A stretch of DNA of 9,428 bases, from assembly GCA_902496375.1 (NCBI GenBank), contig CABVAS010000047.1, positions 1 through 9,428 on the forward strand, in the 5' to 3' direction. The notes beneath the pieces are model-generated. The model was not told the origin of the DNA. It did no database searches and was given only the letters and a program-made list of their open reading frames with translations. Positions 1 through 5,027 of the stretch are shown piece by piece. Position 1 is the stretch's first letter. The number at the start of each line of letters is the position of its first letter. The translations under genes were made by a program, and so were the position numbers. The stretch is from an uncultured Collinsella sp. (lineage in GTDB: Bacteria > Actinomycetota > Coriobacteriia > Coriobacteriales > Coriobacteriaceae).

Positions 1-161
1 AGGGCGTCACGCGCATCTCGAGCCGCATGCTGGTGGACGAGATCAAACAGATCGATAACGACGTTCACGAGGCAGAGGAAGCTCCGCAGATCAAGATGAC
101 CCTGGGCAGCCGCCTGAGCCCCGAGGCACTGGCCAAGCTCAAGGCTCTGCGCGGGAGGTAG
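1..161 (+). CDS. C-terminal fragment of an unidentified protein
   Basis: An open frame enters from the left edge (first full codon at position 3) and ends at TAG 159-161, giving 52 residues. The tail is charged and helical-looking, with an acidic stretch (DNDVHEAEEAPQ) followed by RLSPEALAKLKALRGR at the C-terminus. I do not recognise the family. The C-ending codon usage matches the housekeeping genes further right and nothing interrupts the frame, so it is probably a real gene end. It converges with the minus-strand kinase gene: 27 bp separate the two stop codons. An in-frame ATG at 27 exists, but the frame is open back to the edge, so the true start most likely lies outside the window. Confidence 0.6.
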   Translation, partial: GVTRISSRMLVDEIKQIDNDVHEAEEAPQIKMTLGSRLSPEALAKLKALRGR

Positions 162-162
162 G

Positions 163-196
163 GGAGTTGGCGGAGCGATGCTGTCTCGCTAACTCC
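163..196. terminator. weak hairpin between convergent genes
   Basis: GGAGTTGGCGG (from 163) pairs with the region ending at 196 (…CGCTAACTCC) through about 11 pairs, including G-U wobbles, with a short loop. It sits directly after the plus-strand stop and covers the minus-strand stop codon (189-191). No T-run follows on either strand, so function as an intrinsic terminator is uncertain. Confidence 0.3.
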
Positions 197-1529
197 ATTC
201 AGCGATGTCGATCATTCTTTCGAGGCGCCATGTTAGCGCCTCTTTTAGATAAGGCAGTCTTGCTGTAAGAGCGTCGTTTTTGGATAGGATTTCGATTGCC
301 TCGTCAACGAAACCCTCGAGCTTGTTGCCGTCAAACCAGCCCATGTCCTCGACGAGCAACATTTGTTTGGCGGGGCTTGAATGAAACTGCGCGCTGGTAA
401 AACTGTGCTCTCCCGCCCTAAGCTCCTCAAGAGAAATGTTGCACCAGAGCGATGAGCCCGAATCGAAGATGGGGGCTGGTCTGCAGACCAGTGAGTTGAC
501 GTTTCGCACGAGGCCGAAGTTGCGCCAATGACGATCGTAGTTGGCGATGATGTCGTCGCACACGATCATGCGGTCAAGGGCATCCTTGACGCCTGTCACC
601 CCGAGCTCCTCGCAGTTTGCTACGTATCGCTCGTAGTCGGTTAGTCGTTCATCTGCGTTTGCGTGCTGGTTTACATAGAACGCGGGGACATACTCTTCTT
701 CATCAGTTAAGAAGACATCGCATATGCTCAGGGCGGAAGTGCCCGTGCCCTCGAGCGAGTAAGGTACATAATCGCAGGCGTTTAGGATGCGACGGTGGAG
801 CGCGGTCGCCACCAGCTCGTTATAAGGTTCCTGGTTCAGGTGCGCTCCTGCCTTATGCAGAATTCGACGCCCGCCCTCGCATGTCCAGTACTTTTGAAGA
901 TTGCCGTCCGAGGTGTTATCGGGTTTTGCGGCGGCTGCTTTACCCTCTGGGGCGAAGGGTGCAATGGTTAGCGAGACGTCATCAAAGGCGTTATTGAAGA
1001 AGTTGATATCCTCCCAGGTGAGACCGGAACCTTGGGGCCTAATCCAATACTGGTCGGATAAGGAGAGGCCGAGATTTCGCTGGACGAGTTCATCGGGAAC
1101 ATCGACTGCGGCTTCTGCAAGCAGGGAGGCTAGCCCAATGCGTGCGAGCGGGATACCGCGGCCGCGCCACCAGATGCGGAAGGAGTCTAGCGATATGGGG
1201 CTATTAGGGCCAAATACTCCAATAGGGGCGTGGGCGTAATCGATGTCGGCACCGATGTGGGTAAAGTCTTTTCGCGATGTGCTGTAGACCAGCTGAGCGA
1301 CCTCGTGCGTGCGATTCATGAGGGTGAACGCGATCTCGCTCTTACCGTGGCCGCGGCGGGGACGTCCCCCCGTTTTGGTCACGGAGCGGAGTCGCGTGTC
1401 GACGCTGTCTTTGTCGATGAGCCATACACCAGAAGCCTTGCGGGCCTCAAGTGCTCCGTTTTTTATGAGCTCCTGCACCCTGCGCGGAGTGATGCCGAGC
1501 AGTTCGGCTGCTTCCTTGGTAGTAAGCAT
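189..1529 (-). CDS. HipA-like serine/threonine kinase with fused N-terminal HTH domain
   Basis: This encodes a 446-residue protein. I chose ATG at 1529 (MLTTKEAAELLGITP) over the upstream in-frame ATG at 1571 because a GAAGGG Shine-Dalgarno lies 7 nt upstream (1537-1542), and the extra 14 codons would run through the AT-rich promoter region. Residues 1-45 form a MerR/excisionase-type helix-turn-helix with the wing GVWLID. The C-terminal half carries HipA-type kinase signs: a TSDGNLQKYW nucleotide-loop-like motif (about 206-216), a candidate ATP-binding Lys in RRILHKAG (about 226), the catalytic motif NYDRHWRNFG (Asp about 332, Asn about 337) and a metal-binding DSG (Asp about 356). E. coli HipA has the same N-x-D-x-H-x-x-N arrangement plus a later Asp, and phosphorylates glutamyl-tRNA synthetase. 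The target here is unknown. There is no adjacent hipB, so the HTH domain may supply DNA binding. The gene looks less GC-rich than the ribosomal genes, which suggests an accessory origin. Confidence 0.8.
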   Translation of the reverse strand: MLTTKEAAELLGITPRRVQELIKNGALEARKASGVWLIDKDSVDTRLRSVTKTGGRPRRGHGKSEIAFTLMNRTHEVAQLVYSTSRKDFTHIGADIDYAHAPIGVFGPNSPISLDSFRIWWRGRGIPLARIGLASLLAEAAVDVPDELVQRNLGLSLSDQYWIRPQGSGLTWEDINFFNNAFDDVSLTIAPFAPEGKAAAAKPDNTSDGNLQKYWTCEGGRRILHKAGAHLNQEPYNELVATALHRRILNACDYVPYSLEGTGTSALSICDVFLTDEEEYVPAFYVNQHANADERLTDYERYVANCEELGVTGVKDALDRMIVCDDIIANYDRHWRNFGLVRNVNSLVCRPAPIFDSGSSLWCNISLEELRAGEHSFTSAQFHSSPAKQMLLVEDMGWFDGNKLEGFVDEAIEILSKNDALTARLPYLKEALTWRLERMIDIAEWS

Positions 1530-1539
1530 CGCGAAACCC

Positions 1540-1607
1540 TTCGTTAGAACGAATAGTTTTATATATAGCAATTGTAATTAAAACTATTCGTTTTGACGAA
1601 TGGTTTT
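1540..1607. promoter_or_regulatory. paired dyad operators and promoter-like region of the HTH-HipA gene
   Basis: Two matching dyads are visible: TTCGT-taga-ACGAA at 1540-1553 and TTCGT-tttg-ACGAA at 1587-1600, 47 bp apart. The 12-mer ACGAATRGTTTT occurs at 1549-1560 and 1596-1607 on the plus strand and at 1580-1591 on the minus strand. This also makes a large inverted repeat with 14-bp arms (1548-1561 / 1579-1592). Between the dyads, the minus strand has -10-like TATATA/TATAAA (1558-1567). Transcription toward the kinase gene would then start near 1551, so the left dyad would cover the start site and Shine-Dalgarno, and the right dyad would lie just upstream of the -35 position. I see no good -35 box. 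Binding by the encoded HTH protein is an inference. Confidence 0.6.
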
Positions 1608-1691
1608 GAGATGTGGTCGGTCGAAGGGTCTGTTGCGCCCCGTCCGCAATTCCTTTATTCTTAACAGGCTTCGCGCGAAAGCGCCAAGTGT

Positions 1692-1766
1692 GCCAGTGTG
1701 GCGCAACGGTAGCGCAACTGATTTGTAATCAGTGGGTTGCAGGTTCGATTCCTGTCACTGGCTCCA
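1692..1766 (+). tRNA. tRNA-Thr (anticodon TGT)
   Basis: A full cloverleaf can be drawn. The acceptor stem is GCCAGTG/CACTGGC (1692-1698 with 1756-1762) and the D-stem is GCGC/GCGC. The anticodon stem is ACTGA/TCAGT with loop TTTGTAA (anticodon TGT at 1724-1726), and the T-arm is GCAGG-TTCGATT-CCTGT. Discriminator T (1763) is followed by an encoded CCA (1764-1766). It is transcribed divergently from the HTH-HipA gene and has its own terminator just downstream. Confidence 0.97.
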
Positions 1767-1775
1767 TGAGAGTTT

Positions 1776-1817
1776 CGGGCTCTGTTCCCTTGTGGGACAG
1801 GGCCCGTTTCTATTTAT
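1776..1817 (+). terminator. intrinsic terminator of tRNA-Thr(TGT)
   Basis: CGGGCTCTGTTCCC (1776-1789) pairs with GGGACAGGGCCCG (1794-1806) across a TTGT loop, with one G-U pair and one bulged T. It is followed by a T-rich stretch (TTTCTATTTAT), as in a rho-independent terminator. It starts 10 bp after the tRNA CCA. Confidence 0.8.
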
Positions 1818-1860
1818 GTCTATAAGTCAGCGGGTGTGGCGCCAACCAAGCTTCAGGTTT

Positions 1861-2077
1861 GTCTCGATCTGTAACACGAAGGGGCGGAAAACCCTCCTTA
1901 TAGTTACAGATCGAAACATTGCCAAGGGAAGGCCGATAATATCTCGATCCGTAACACGAAGAGGCTGAAAACCGTTCTTACTGTTACAGAATGAAACGTA
2001 AGCGGGGGTCTCTGCGAAACATCTCGATCTGTAACAGATAGGGGAGGAATAACCCTCTTACTGTTACAGGTCGAGAC
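1861..2077. repeat. three 57-bp palindromic units with an exact 80-bp period
   Basis: The units lie at 1861-1917, 1941-1997 and 2021-2077. Each has a left arm of the form RTCTCGATCTGTAAC and a right arm of the form GTTACAGATCGAAAC, so each can fold into a hairpin of about 13-15 bp. A second, weaker inner pairing (GGGG…CCCT) is visible in units 1 and 3. Unit 2 is the most diverged (CGATCC on the left, AGAATGAAAC on the right). The two spacers (1918-1940 and 1998-2020) are both exactly 23 bp and unrelated in sequence. No cas gene, transposase or integrase lies in the window. The period is not a multiple of three and I see no sensible ORF across it. The function is unknown. Confidence 0.85.
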
Positions 2078-2108
2078 ATAGGCCGGGGCGAGGTTGGTCA
2101 TTGTCATC

Positions 2109-2251
2109 GAGCGTGGATTATCGGACACACGAGCGTGGAAAATCTTCCGCCTGGAGAATGAGCGTGGATAATCTGCCACTTTGGCCTTGGGGGCACACCA
2201 AAAGTGGGAGATTATCCACGCTCGATTTCAAACGGGAGATTATCCACGCTC
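2109..2251. repeat. cluster of five GAGCGTGGATAATC elements, three direct and two inverted
   Basis: Plus-strand copies are at 2109-2122 (…GGATTATC), 2131-2144 (…GGAAAATC) and 2160-2173 (…GGATAATC). Inverted copies GATTATCCACGCTC are at 2210-2223 and 2238-2251. The inverted pair are 28-bp tandem units that share about 21 bp (2206-2226 and 2234-2254). The core on the reverse strand reads TTATCCACG in copies 3-5, one base from the E. coli-type DnaA box TTATCCACA. Copy 2 has TTTTCCACG and copy 1 TAATCCACG. I believe similar elements recur between genes in Collinsella genomes, but that is from memory and not checked here. Confidence 0.8.
2160..2223. repeat. 64-bp perfect-ended inverted repeat (hairpin)
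   Basis: The third and fourth copies of the GAGCGTGGATAATC element face each other, and the homology continues inward. The left arm 2160-2184 (ending CTGCCACTTTGG) pairs with 2198-2223 (starting CCAAAAGTGGGAG), with one mismatch and one bulged base. The loop is 13 nt (2185-2197). No T-run follows, so it does not look like a terminator. Confidence 0.75.
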
Positions 2252-2466
2252 GATCGATCCAGGGAAGCCCGATCTCGACCTATATATAGGTGCAAATGAG
2301 TCGTTATCGAAGTTCGTTCCAGCCAGCGTACTCCACTACGACAAAGTGTTCCCTCGGGAAATGTTACCGCTACATGCAAATCCACCATCCTTCATATCCA
2401 AACACAGCAAAACCGCAGGTCAAAGGTATATAGATACGCCCGGAACCGTGTATCTAGAGGTTTTCG
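2252..2466. other. intergenic stretch without a recognisable gene
   Basis: No convincing ORF, RNA gene or known riboswitch is visible here. Two short symmetric sequences stand out. One is the perfect 12-bp palindrome CCTATATATAGG (2279-2290). The other is a dyad, TAGATAC-N12-GTATCTA (2431-2456), that ends 10 bp before the -35 box of the tRNA/tuf promoter. A long plus-strand open frame across this part starts inside the repeat cluster and reads like translated repeat, so I do not annotate it. Confidence 0.6.
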
Positions 2467-2496
2467 TTGACAGCCCCCAAGGTTGCATCGTATTAT
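2467..2496 (+). promoter_or_regulatory. sigma70-type promoter of the tRNA-Tyr/Thr/Met-tuf unit
   Basis: A consensus -35 TTGACA (2467-2472) is followed, after 18 bp, by a near-consensus -10 TATTAT (2491-2496). The predicted start is near 2503, leaving a leader of about 55 nt before tRNA-Tyr. That leader contains a small stem, GGTCC…GGACC (2519-2539). A strong promoter fits the stable RNA and EF-Tu cargo. The dyad at 2431-2456 lies just upstream. Confidence 0.75.
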
Positions 2497-2558
2497 CTTT
2501 TTCGTTCGCGGGGGCGGCGGTCCAAAAGACCAAAGGACCTGCGGATACTTGAACGATT

Positions 2559-2640
2559 GGGAGTTTGCCCGAGTGGTTAATGGGGACGGGCTGTAAACCC
2601 GTTGGCTCTGCCTACATAGGTTCGAATCCTATAGCTCCCA
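2559..2640 (+). tRNA. tRNA-Tyr (anticodon GTA)
   Basis: The acceptor stem is GGGAGTT/AGCTCCC (2559-2565 with 2633-2639). The anticodon stem is ACGGG/CCCGT around loop CTGTAAA, with GTA at 2593-2595. A long variable arm typical of bacterial tRNA-Tyr and a T-arm with TTCGAAT are present. Discriminator A is at 2640. The next bases are CCC, so a full CCA is not encoded. It is first in a row of three tRNAs leading to tuf. Confidence 0.96.
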
Positions 2641-2650
2641 CCCGTCAAGT

Positions 2651-2726
2651 GCCTGTATAGCTCAGTCGGTAGAGCACTTCGTTGGTAACGAAGAGGTCAC
2701 CAGTTCAAGTCTGGTTGCAGGCTCCA
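2651..2726 (+). tRNA. tRNA-Thr (anticodon GGT)
   Basis: The acceptor stem is GCCTGTA/TGCAGGC, with one T-T position next to the junction. The anticodon stem is CTTCG/CGAAG around TTGGTAA, giving anticodon GGT, and the T-arm is ACCAG-TTCAAGT-CTGGT. CCA is encoded at 2724-2726. It starts 10 bp after tRNA-Tyr and complements the TGT isoacceptor at 1692. Confidence 0.96.
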
Positions 2727-2729
2727 TCC

Positions 2730-2806
2730 GGCGGTGTAGCTCAGTTGGTTAGAGCACACGGTTCATACCCGTGGCGTCACTGGTTCGAATCCAGTCACCG
2801 CTACCA
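2730..2806 (+). tRNA. tRNA-Met (anticodon CAT)
   Basis: The acceptor stem is GGCGGTG/CACCGCT, with the first pair G-U. The anticodon stem is CACGG/CCGTG around loop TTCATAC (CAT), the T-arm is ACTGG-TTCGAAT-CCAGT, and CCA is encoded at 2804-2806. The anticodon stem lacks the three G-C pairs of initiators, so this is an elongator-type tRNA. A tRNA-Ile with modified CAT cannot be fully excluded by eye. It lies 3 bp after tRNA-Thr and about 97 bp before tuf. Confidence 0.92.
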
Positions 2807-2817
2807 TAGGTAACACG

Positions 2818-2848
2818 GTGGCTTCTCAATAATATGTTGAGAGGCCAC
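2818..2848 (+). promoter_or_regulatory. 12-bp-stem hairpin between tRNA-Met and tuf
   Basis: GTGGCTTCTCAA (2818-2829) pairs fully, with one G-U, to TTGAGAGGCCAC (2837-2848) across a 7-nt loop. No T-run follows, so it is unlikely to stop transcription. It may be a processing site or stability element separating the tRNAs from tuf mRNA. A second small hairpin, GTCCC/GGGAC, follows at 2866-2880, before the Shine-Dalgarno. Confidence 0.5.
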
Positions 2849-2902
2849 TATGGTATAAAGGCAAAGTCCCGTCCGGGGACGACCTGTTTAGAGGAGGGCT
2901 TT

Positions 2903-4093
2903 ATGGCCAAAGAGAAGTTTGAGCGCACTAAGCCGCATGTTAACATCGGCACCATTGGTCACGTCGACCACGGCAAGACCACGCTGACCGCTGCCATCAC
3001 CAAGGTTCTCTCCGAGACCGAGGGCTGCAAGGCTGACTTTACGGCGTTCGAGAACATCGACAAGGCTCCCGAGGAGCGCGAGCGCGGCATTACGATCTCC
3101 GTCTCCCACGTTGAGTACGAGACCGCTTCCCGTCACTACGCTCACGTTGACTGCCCGGGCCACGCTGACTACGTCAAGAACATGATCTCCGGCGCTGCTC
3201 AGATGGACGGTGCTATCCTGGTCATCGCTGCTACCGACGGCCCCATGGCTCAGACTCGCGAGCACATCCTGCTCGCCCGTCAGGTCGGCGTTCCCTACAT
3301 CGTCGTCTTCCTGAACAAGTGCGACATGGTCGACGATGACGAGCTTATCGACCTCGTCGAGATGGAGACCCGTGAGCTCCTCTCCGAGTACGATTTCCCC
3401 GGCGACGACATCCCCGTCATCCGTGGTTCCGCTCTGGGCGCTCTCGAGGGCGACGCCAAGTGGATGGACGCTATCCGCGAGCTCATGAACGCCGTCGACG
3501 AGTACATCCCGACGCCTGCTCGTAACAACGACCTCCCGTTCCTGATGGCCGTTGAGGACGTTATGACCATCTCCGGCCGTGGTACTGTTGCTACCGGCCG
3601 TGTCGAGCGCGGTGAGCTCAAGCTCAACGAGCCCGTCGAGATCGTCGGCATCAAGGATACCCAGAACACCGTCGTTACCGGTATCGAGATGTTCCGTAAG
3701 TCCATGGACTTCTGCGAGGCTGGCGACAACGTCGGTCTGCTGCTCCGCGGCATCAAGCGCGAGGACATCGAGCGCGGCCAGGTTCTCTGCAAGCCCGGTT
3801 CGGTTACCCCGCACACCAAGTTCACCGGCGAGATCTACGTTCTGACCAAGGAGGAGGGCGGCCGTCACACCCCGTTCTTCGATGGTTATCGTCCTCAGTT
3901 CTACTTCCGTACCACCGACGTTACCGGTACGGTCAAGCTCCCCGAGGGCACCGAGATGGCTATGCCTGGTGACCACATCACCATCGAGGGCGACCTCATC
4001 CACCCGATCGCCATGGAGGAGGGCCTGCGCTTCGCTATCCGCGAGGGTGGCCACACCGTCGGTTCGGGCATCGTCTCCACGATCATTGAGTAA
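2903..4093 (+). CDS. tuf: Translation elongation factor Tu (EF-Tu)
   Basis: EF-Tu is the cytoplasmic GTPase that delivers aminoacyl-tRNA to the ribosomal A site. The product is 396 residues, the usual family length. ATG 2903 is chosen because GAGGAGG (2891-2897) lies 5 nt upstream and the protein begins MAKEKFERTKPHVNIGTIGH; the 23 extra codons upstream are leader. All GTPase motifs are intact: G1 GHVDHGKT (19-26), RGITI of switch I (61-65, Thr about 63), G3 DCPGHADY (83-90), G4 NKCD (138-141) and G5 GSAL (175-178). Beta-barrel domains 2 and 3 follow, including GGRHTPFF and a C-terminal VSTIIE. The gene stands after three tRNAs and not after fusA, as in the tRNA-tufB layout known from other bacteria. 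Codon usage is strongly biased, as expected for an abundant protein. A strong terminator follows. Confidence 0.99.
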   Translation: MAKEKFERTKPHVNIGTIGHVDHGKTTLTAAITKVLSETEGCKADFTAFENIDKAPEERERGITISVSHVEYETASRHYAHVDCPGHADYVKNMISGAAQMDGAILVIAATDGPMAQTREHILLARQVGVPYIVVFLNKCDMVDDDELIDLVEMETRELLSEYDFPGDDIPVIRGSALGALEGDAKWMDAIRELMNAVDEYIPTPARNNDLPFLMAVEDVMTISGRGTVATGRVERGELKLNEPVEIVGIKDTQNTVVTGIEMFRKSMDFCEAGDNVGLLLRGIKREDIERGQVLCKPGSVTPHTKFTGEIYVLTKEEGGRHTPFFDGYRPQFYFRTTDVTGTVKLPEGTEMAMPGDHITIEGDLIHPIAMEEGLRFAIREGGHTVGSGIVSTIIE

Positions 4094-4118
4094 ATTAGCT
4101 CTCTGATAGTTGACTTAG

Positions 4119-4155
4119 AGAACCCGGCACTTATATGGGTGCCGGGTTCTTTTCT
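4119..4155 (+). terminator. intrinsic terminator of tuf
   Basis: AGAACCCGGCAC (4119-4130) pairs perfectly with GTGCCGGGTTCT (4139-4150) around an 8-nt loop, followed by TTTCT after the T-ending arm. This is a classic rho-independent terminator 25 bp after the tuf stop codon. Confidence 0.92.
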
Positions 4156-4295
4156 GCAATGGATATTGAGCCGTTGCTGGTGTCGAGAGGATTAATAATG
4201 GTCCTGGTTGCACCGTCGATTAGCTCTCGATGGCTTCATTGATGTGTTCCAAATATGAATGGATCCACCGAGAACCAATTGATTCGAGGTTTTCA

Positions 4296-4323
4296 TTGAC
4301 AGCACTTACATAGAGCTGATAAA
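4296..4323 (+). promoter_or_regulatory. probable promoter of rpmG / tRNA-Trp
   Basis: TTGACA (4296-4301) is followed after 16 bp by GATAAA (4318-4323), a 4/6 match to the -10 consensus. Transcription would start near 4330, about 40 nt before rpmG. The -35 context (TTTCATTGACAGC) resembles that of the tRNA/tuf promoter (TTTCGTTGACAGC). Confidence 0.5.
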
Positions 4324-4370
4324 GTACCATCTCGTGCCCGTACGGGGCGGAAATGAAAGGTTCAGGATAA

Positions 4371-4520
4371 ATGCGTACTCTAGTTACTCTTGCGTGCACT
4401 GAGTGCAAGCGCCGCAACTATACGACCACCAAGAACAAGTCGAACATGCCTGATCGTATGGAGATCAAGAAGTATTGCCCCTGGTGCCGTCACCACACGC
4501 TGCACAAAGAGACTCGCTAG
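4371..4520 (+). CDS. rpmG: 50S ribosomal protein L33
   Basis: A 49-residue protein, MRTLVTLACTECKRRNYTTT…, the usual size for L33 of the large ribosomal subunit near the E-site. It is the zinc-binding form: CTEC near residue 9 and CPWC near residue 36 make a four-cysteine ribbon, unlike the Cys-free paralogues made in some bacteria under zinc limitation. ATG 4371 follows GAAAGG (4355-4360, spacing 10) and AGGA (4364-4367, spacing 3); either could act as the ribosome binding site. The stop lies 13 bp before tRNA-Trp, so the two are probably cotranscribed. The order rpmG - tRNA-Trp - secE - nusG - rplK - rplA is widely conserved. Confidence 0.97.
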   Translation: MRTLVTLACTECKRRNYTTTKNKSNMPDRMEIKKYCPWCRHHTLHKETR

Positions 4521-4533
4521 TCTCTAGTCACAT

Positions 4534-4609
4534 ACGCCAGTAGTTCAATTGGTAGAGCATCGGTCTCCAAAACCGAGTGTTGAGGGTTCGAGTCCTTCCT
4601 GGCGTGCCA
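4534..4609 (+). tRNA. tRNA-Trp (anticodon CCA)
   Basis: The acceptor stem is ACGCCAG/CTGGCGT (4534-4540 with 4599-4605). The anticodon stem is TCGGT/ACCGA around loop CTCCAAA (anticodon CCA), and the T-arm contains GGTTCGAGT. Discriminator G (4606) and an encoded CCA (4607-4609) follow. It sits between rpmG and secE. Confidence 0.97.
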
Positions 4610-4618
4610 GTCATTATT

Positions 4619-4650
4619 CCGTAAGCTCCCAATTGGGGGCTTACGGTTTA
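4619..4650 (+). terminator. hairpin terminator or attenuator after tRNA-Trp
   Basis: CCGTAAGCTCCC (4619-4630) pairs with GGGGGCTTACGG (4635-4646) across AATT, a 12-bp stem with one G-U. The T-tract is short (TTTA), so termination may be partial and allow read-through into secE, which starts 36 bp later with no clear promoter of its own. Confidence 0.65.
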
Positions 4651-4685
4651 CTCATGTATAAGCGCATTGCGCGGAGGTAACCCAA

Positions 4686-5024
4686 ATGGCCAACAAGAAG
4701 AACAAGAAGAAGGCTCAGCAGTCGGCACCTGCCAATAACGCTGCCGCCAACTCCAAGGTTGAGGCCAAGAAGGCCGTTGCCAAGAAGAACGAGAAGGCTG
4801 CGAAGTCCAAGAAGAACGAGAAGCCTGGTTTCTTCGCCCGCACCAAGAAGTATTTCGCTTCGGTCAAGTCCGAGATGAAGCGTGTCACGTGGCCCGATAA
4901 GAAGGAGCTCGTGAACTACTCTGTCGTCGTTTGCGCTTCTCTGATCGTCGTCGGCGTCGTCATCGCTCTGCTCGATGCTGGCTTTGGCGAGGCTCTTGCT
5001 CTGTTCTCTGGATTGAGGGGCTAA
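4686..5024 (+). CDS. secE: Preprotein translocase subunit SecE
   Basis: SecE clamps the SecY channel in the cytoplasmic membrane and is essential for Sec export. The product is 112 residues. GGAGGT (4673-4678) lies 7 nt upstream of ATG 4686. Residues 1-47 are an unusually Lys/Ala-rich, low-complexity tail (MANKKNKKKAQQ…). The conserved core follows: FFARTKKYFASVKSEMKRVTWP (in two parts, about 49-70), with the typical amphipathic helix and RVTWP hinge, then a single membrane segment (about 79-97, SVVVCASLIVVGVVIALL). One membrane span is the common bacterial form; the basic tail lengthens it relative to minimal SecE of about 60 residues. It ends 3 bp before nusG, so the two are clearly cotranscribed. 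Confidence 0.97.
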   Translation: MANKKNKKKAQQSAPANNAAANSKVEAKKAVAKKNEKAAKSKKNEKPGFFARTKKYFASVKSEMKRVTWPDKKELVNYSVVVCASLIVVGVVIALLDAGFGEALALFSGLRG

Positions 5025-5027
5025 ACC

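Noticed and set aside
1692..1766. tRNA-Thr as an integration site for a genomic island carrying the HTH-HipA gene
   Set aside because: No integrase and no duplicate of the tRNA 3' end were seen in the window, and the kinase gene lies on the 5' side of the tRNA.
1861..2077. CRISPR array
   Set aside because: Repeats are 57 bp, palindromic and diverged from each other, spacers are only 23 bp, there are just three units, and no cas gene is visible.
1861..2077. Integron attC sites
   Set aside because: Palindromic units ending in AAC/GTT pairs recall attC, but the AAC and GTT lie at the inner ends of the arms, the RYYYAAC / GTTRRRY core does not fit at the outer ends, and no cassettes or integrase are present.
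1904..2179. A 91-codon minus-strand ORF over the 80-bp-period hairpins
   Set aside because: The 80-bp period is not a multiple of three, so the repeats are read in different frames. There is no ribosome binding site or protein-like character.
2181..2552. A 123-codon plus-strand ORF in the repeat region
   Set aside because: It begins inside the GAGCGTGGATAATC cluster, encodes translated repeat at its N-terminus, and crosses the tRNA/tuf promoter. Codon usage is unlike the real genes.
2888..4054. A 388-codon minus-strand frame opposite tuf
   Set aside because: It is the antisense of EF-Tu, with low-complexity Val/Leu/Asp-rich composition and no family resemblance.
4095..4220. Repeated 10-mer ATTAGCTCTC after tuf and again about 115 bp downstream
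   Set aside because: It has only two copies and no extended similarity around them. Probably chance.
4220..4417. A 65-codon minus-strand ORF between tuf and rpmG
   Set aside because: It overlaps the start of rpmG on the opposite strand and covers the probable rpmG promoter. No ribosome binding site or recognisable family supports it. A decayed gene remnant cannot be fully excluded.
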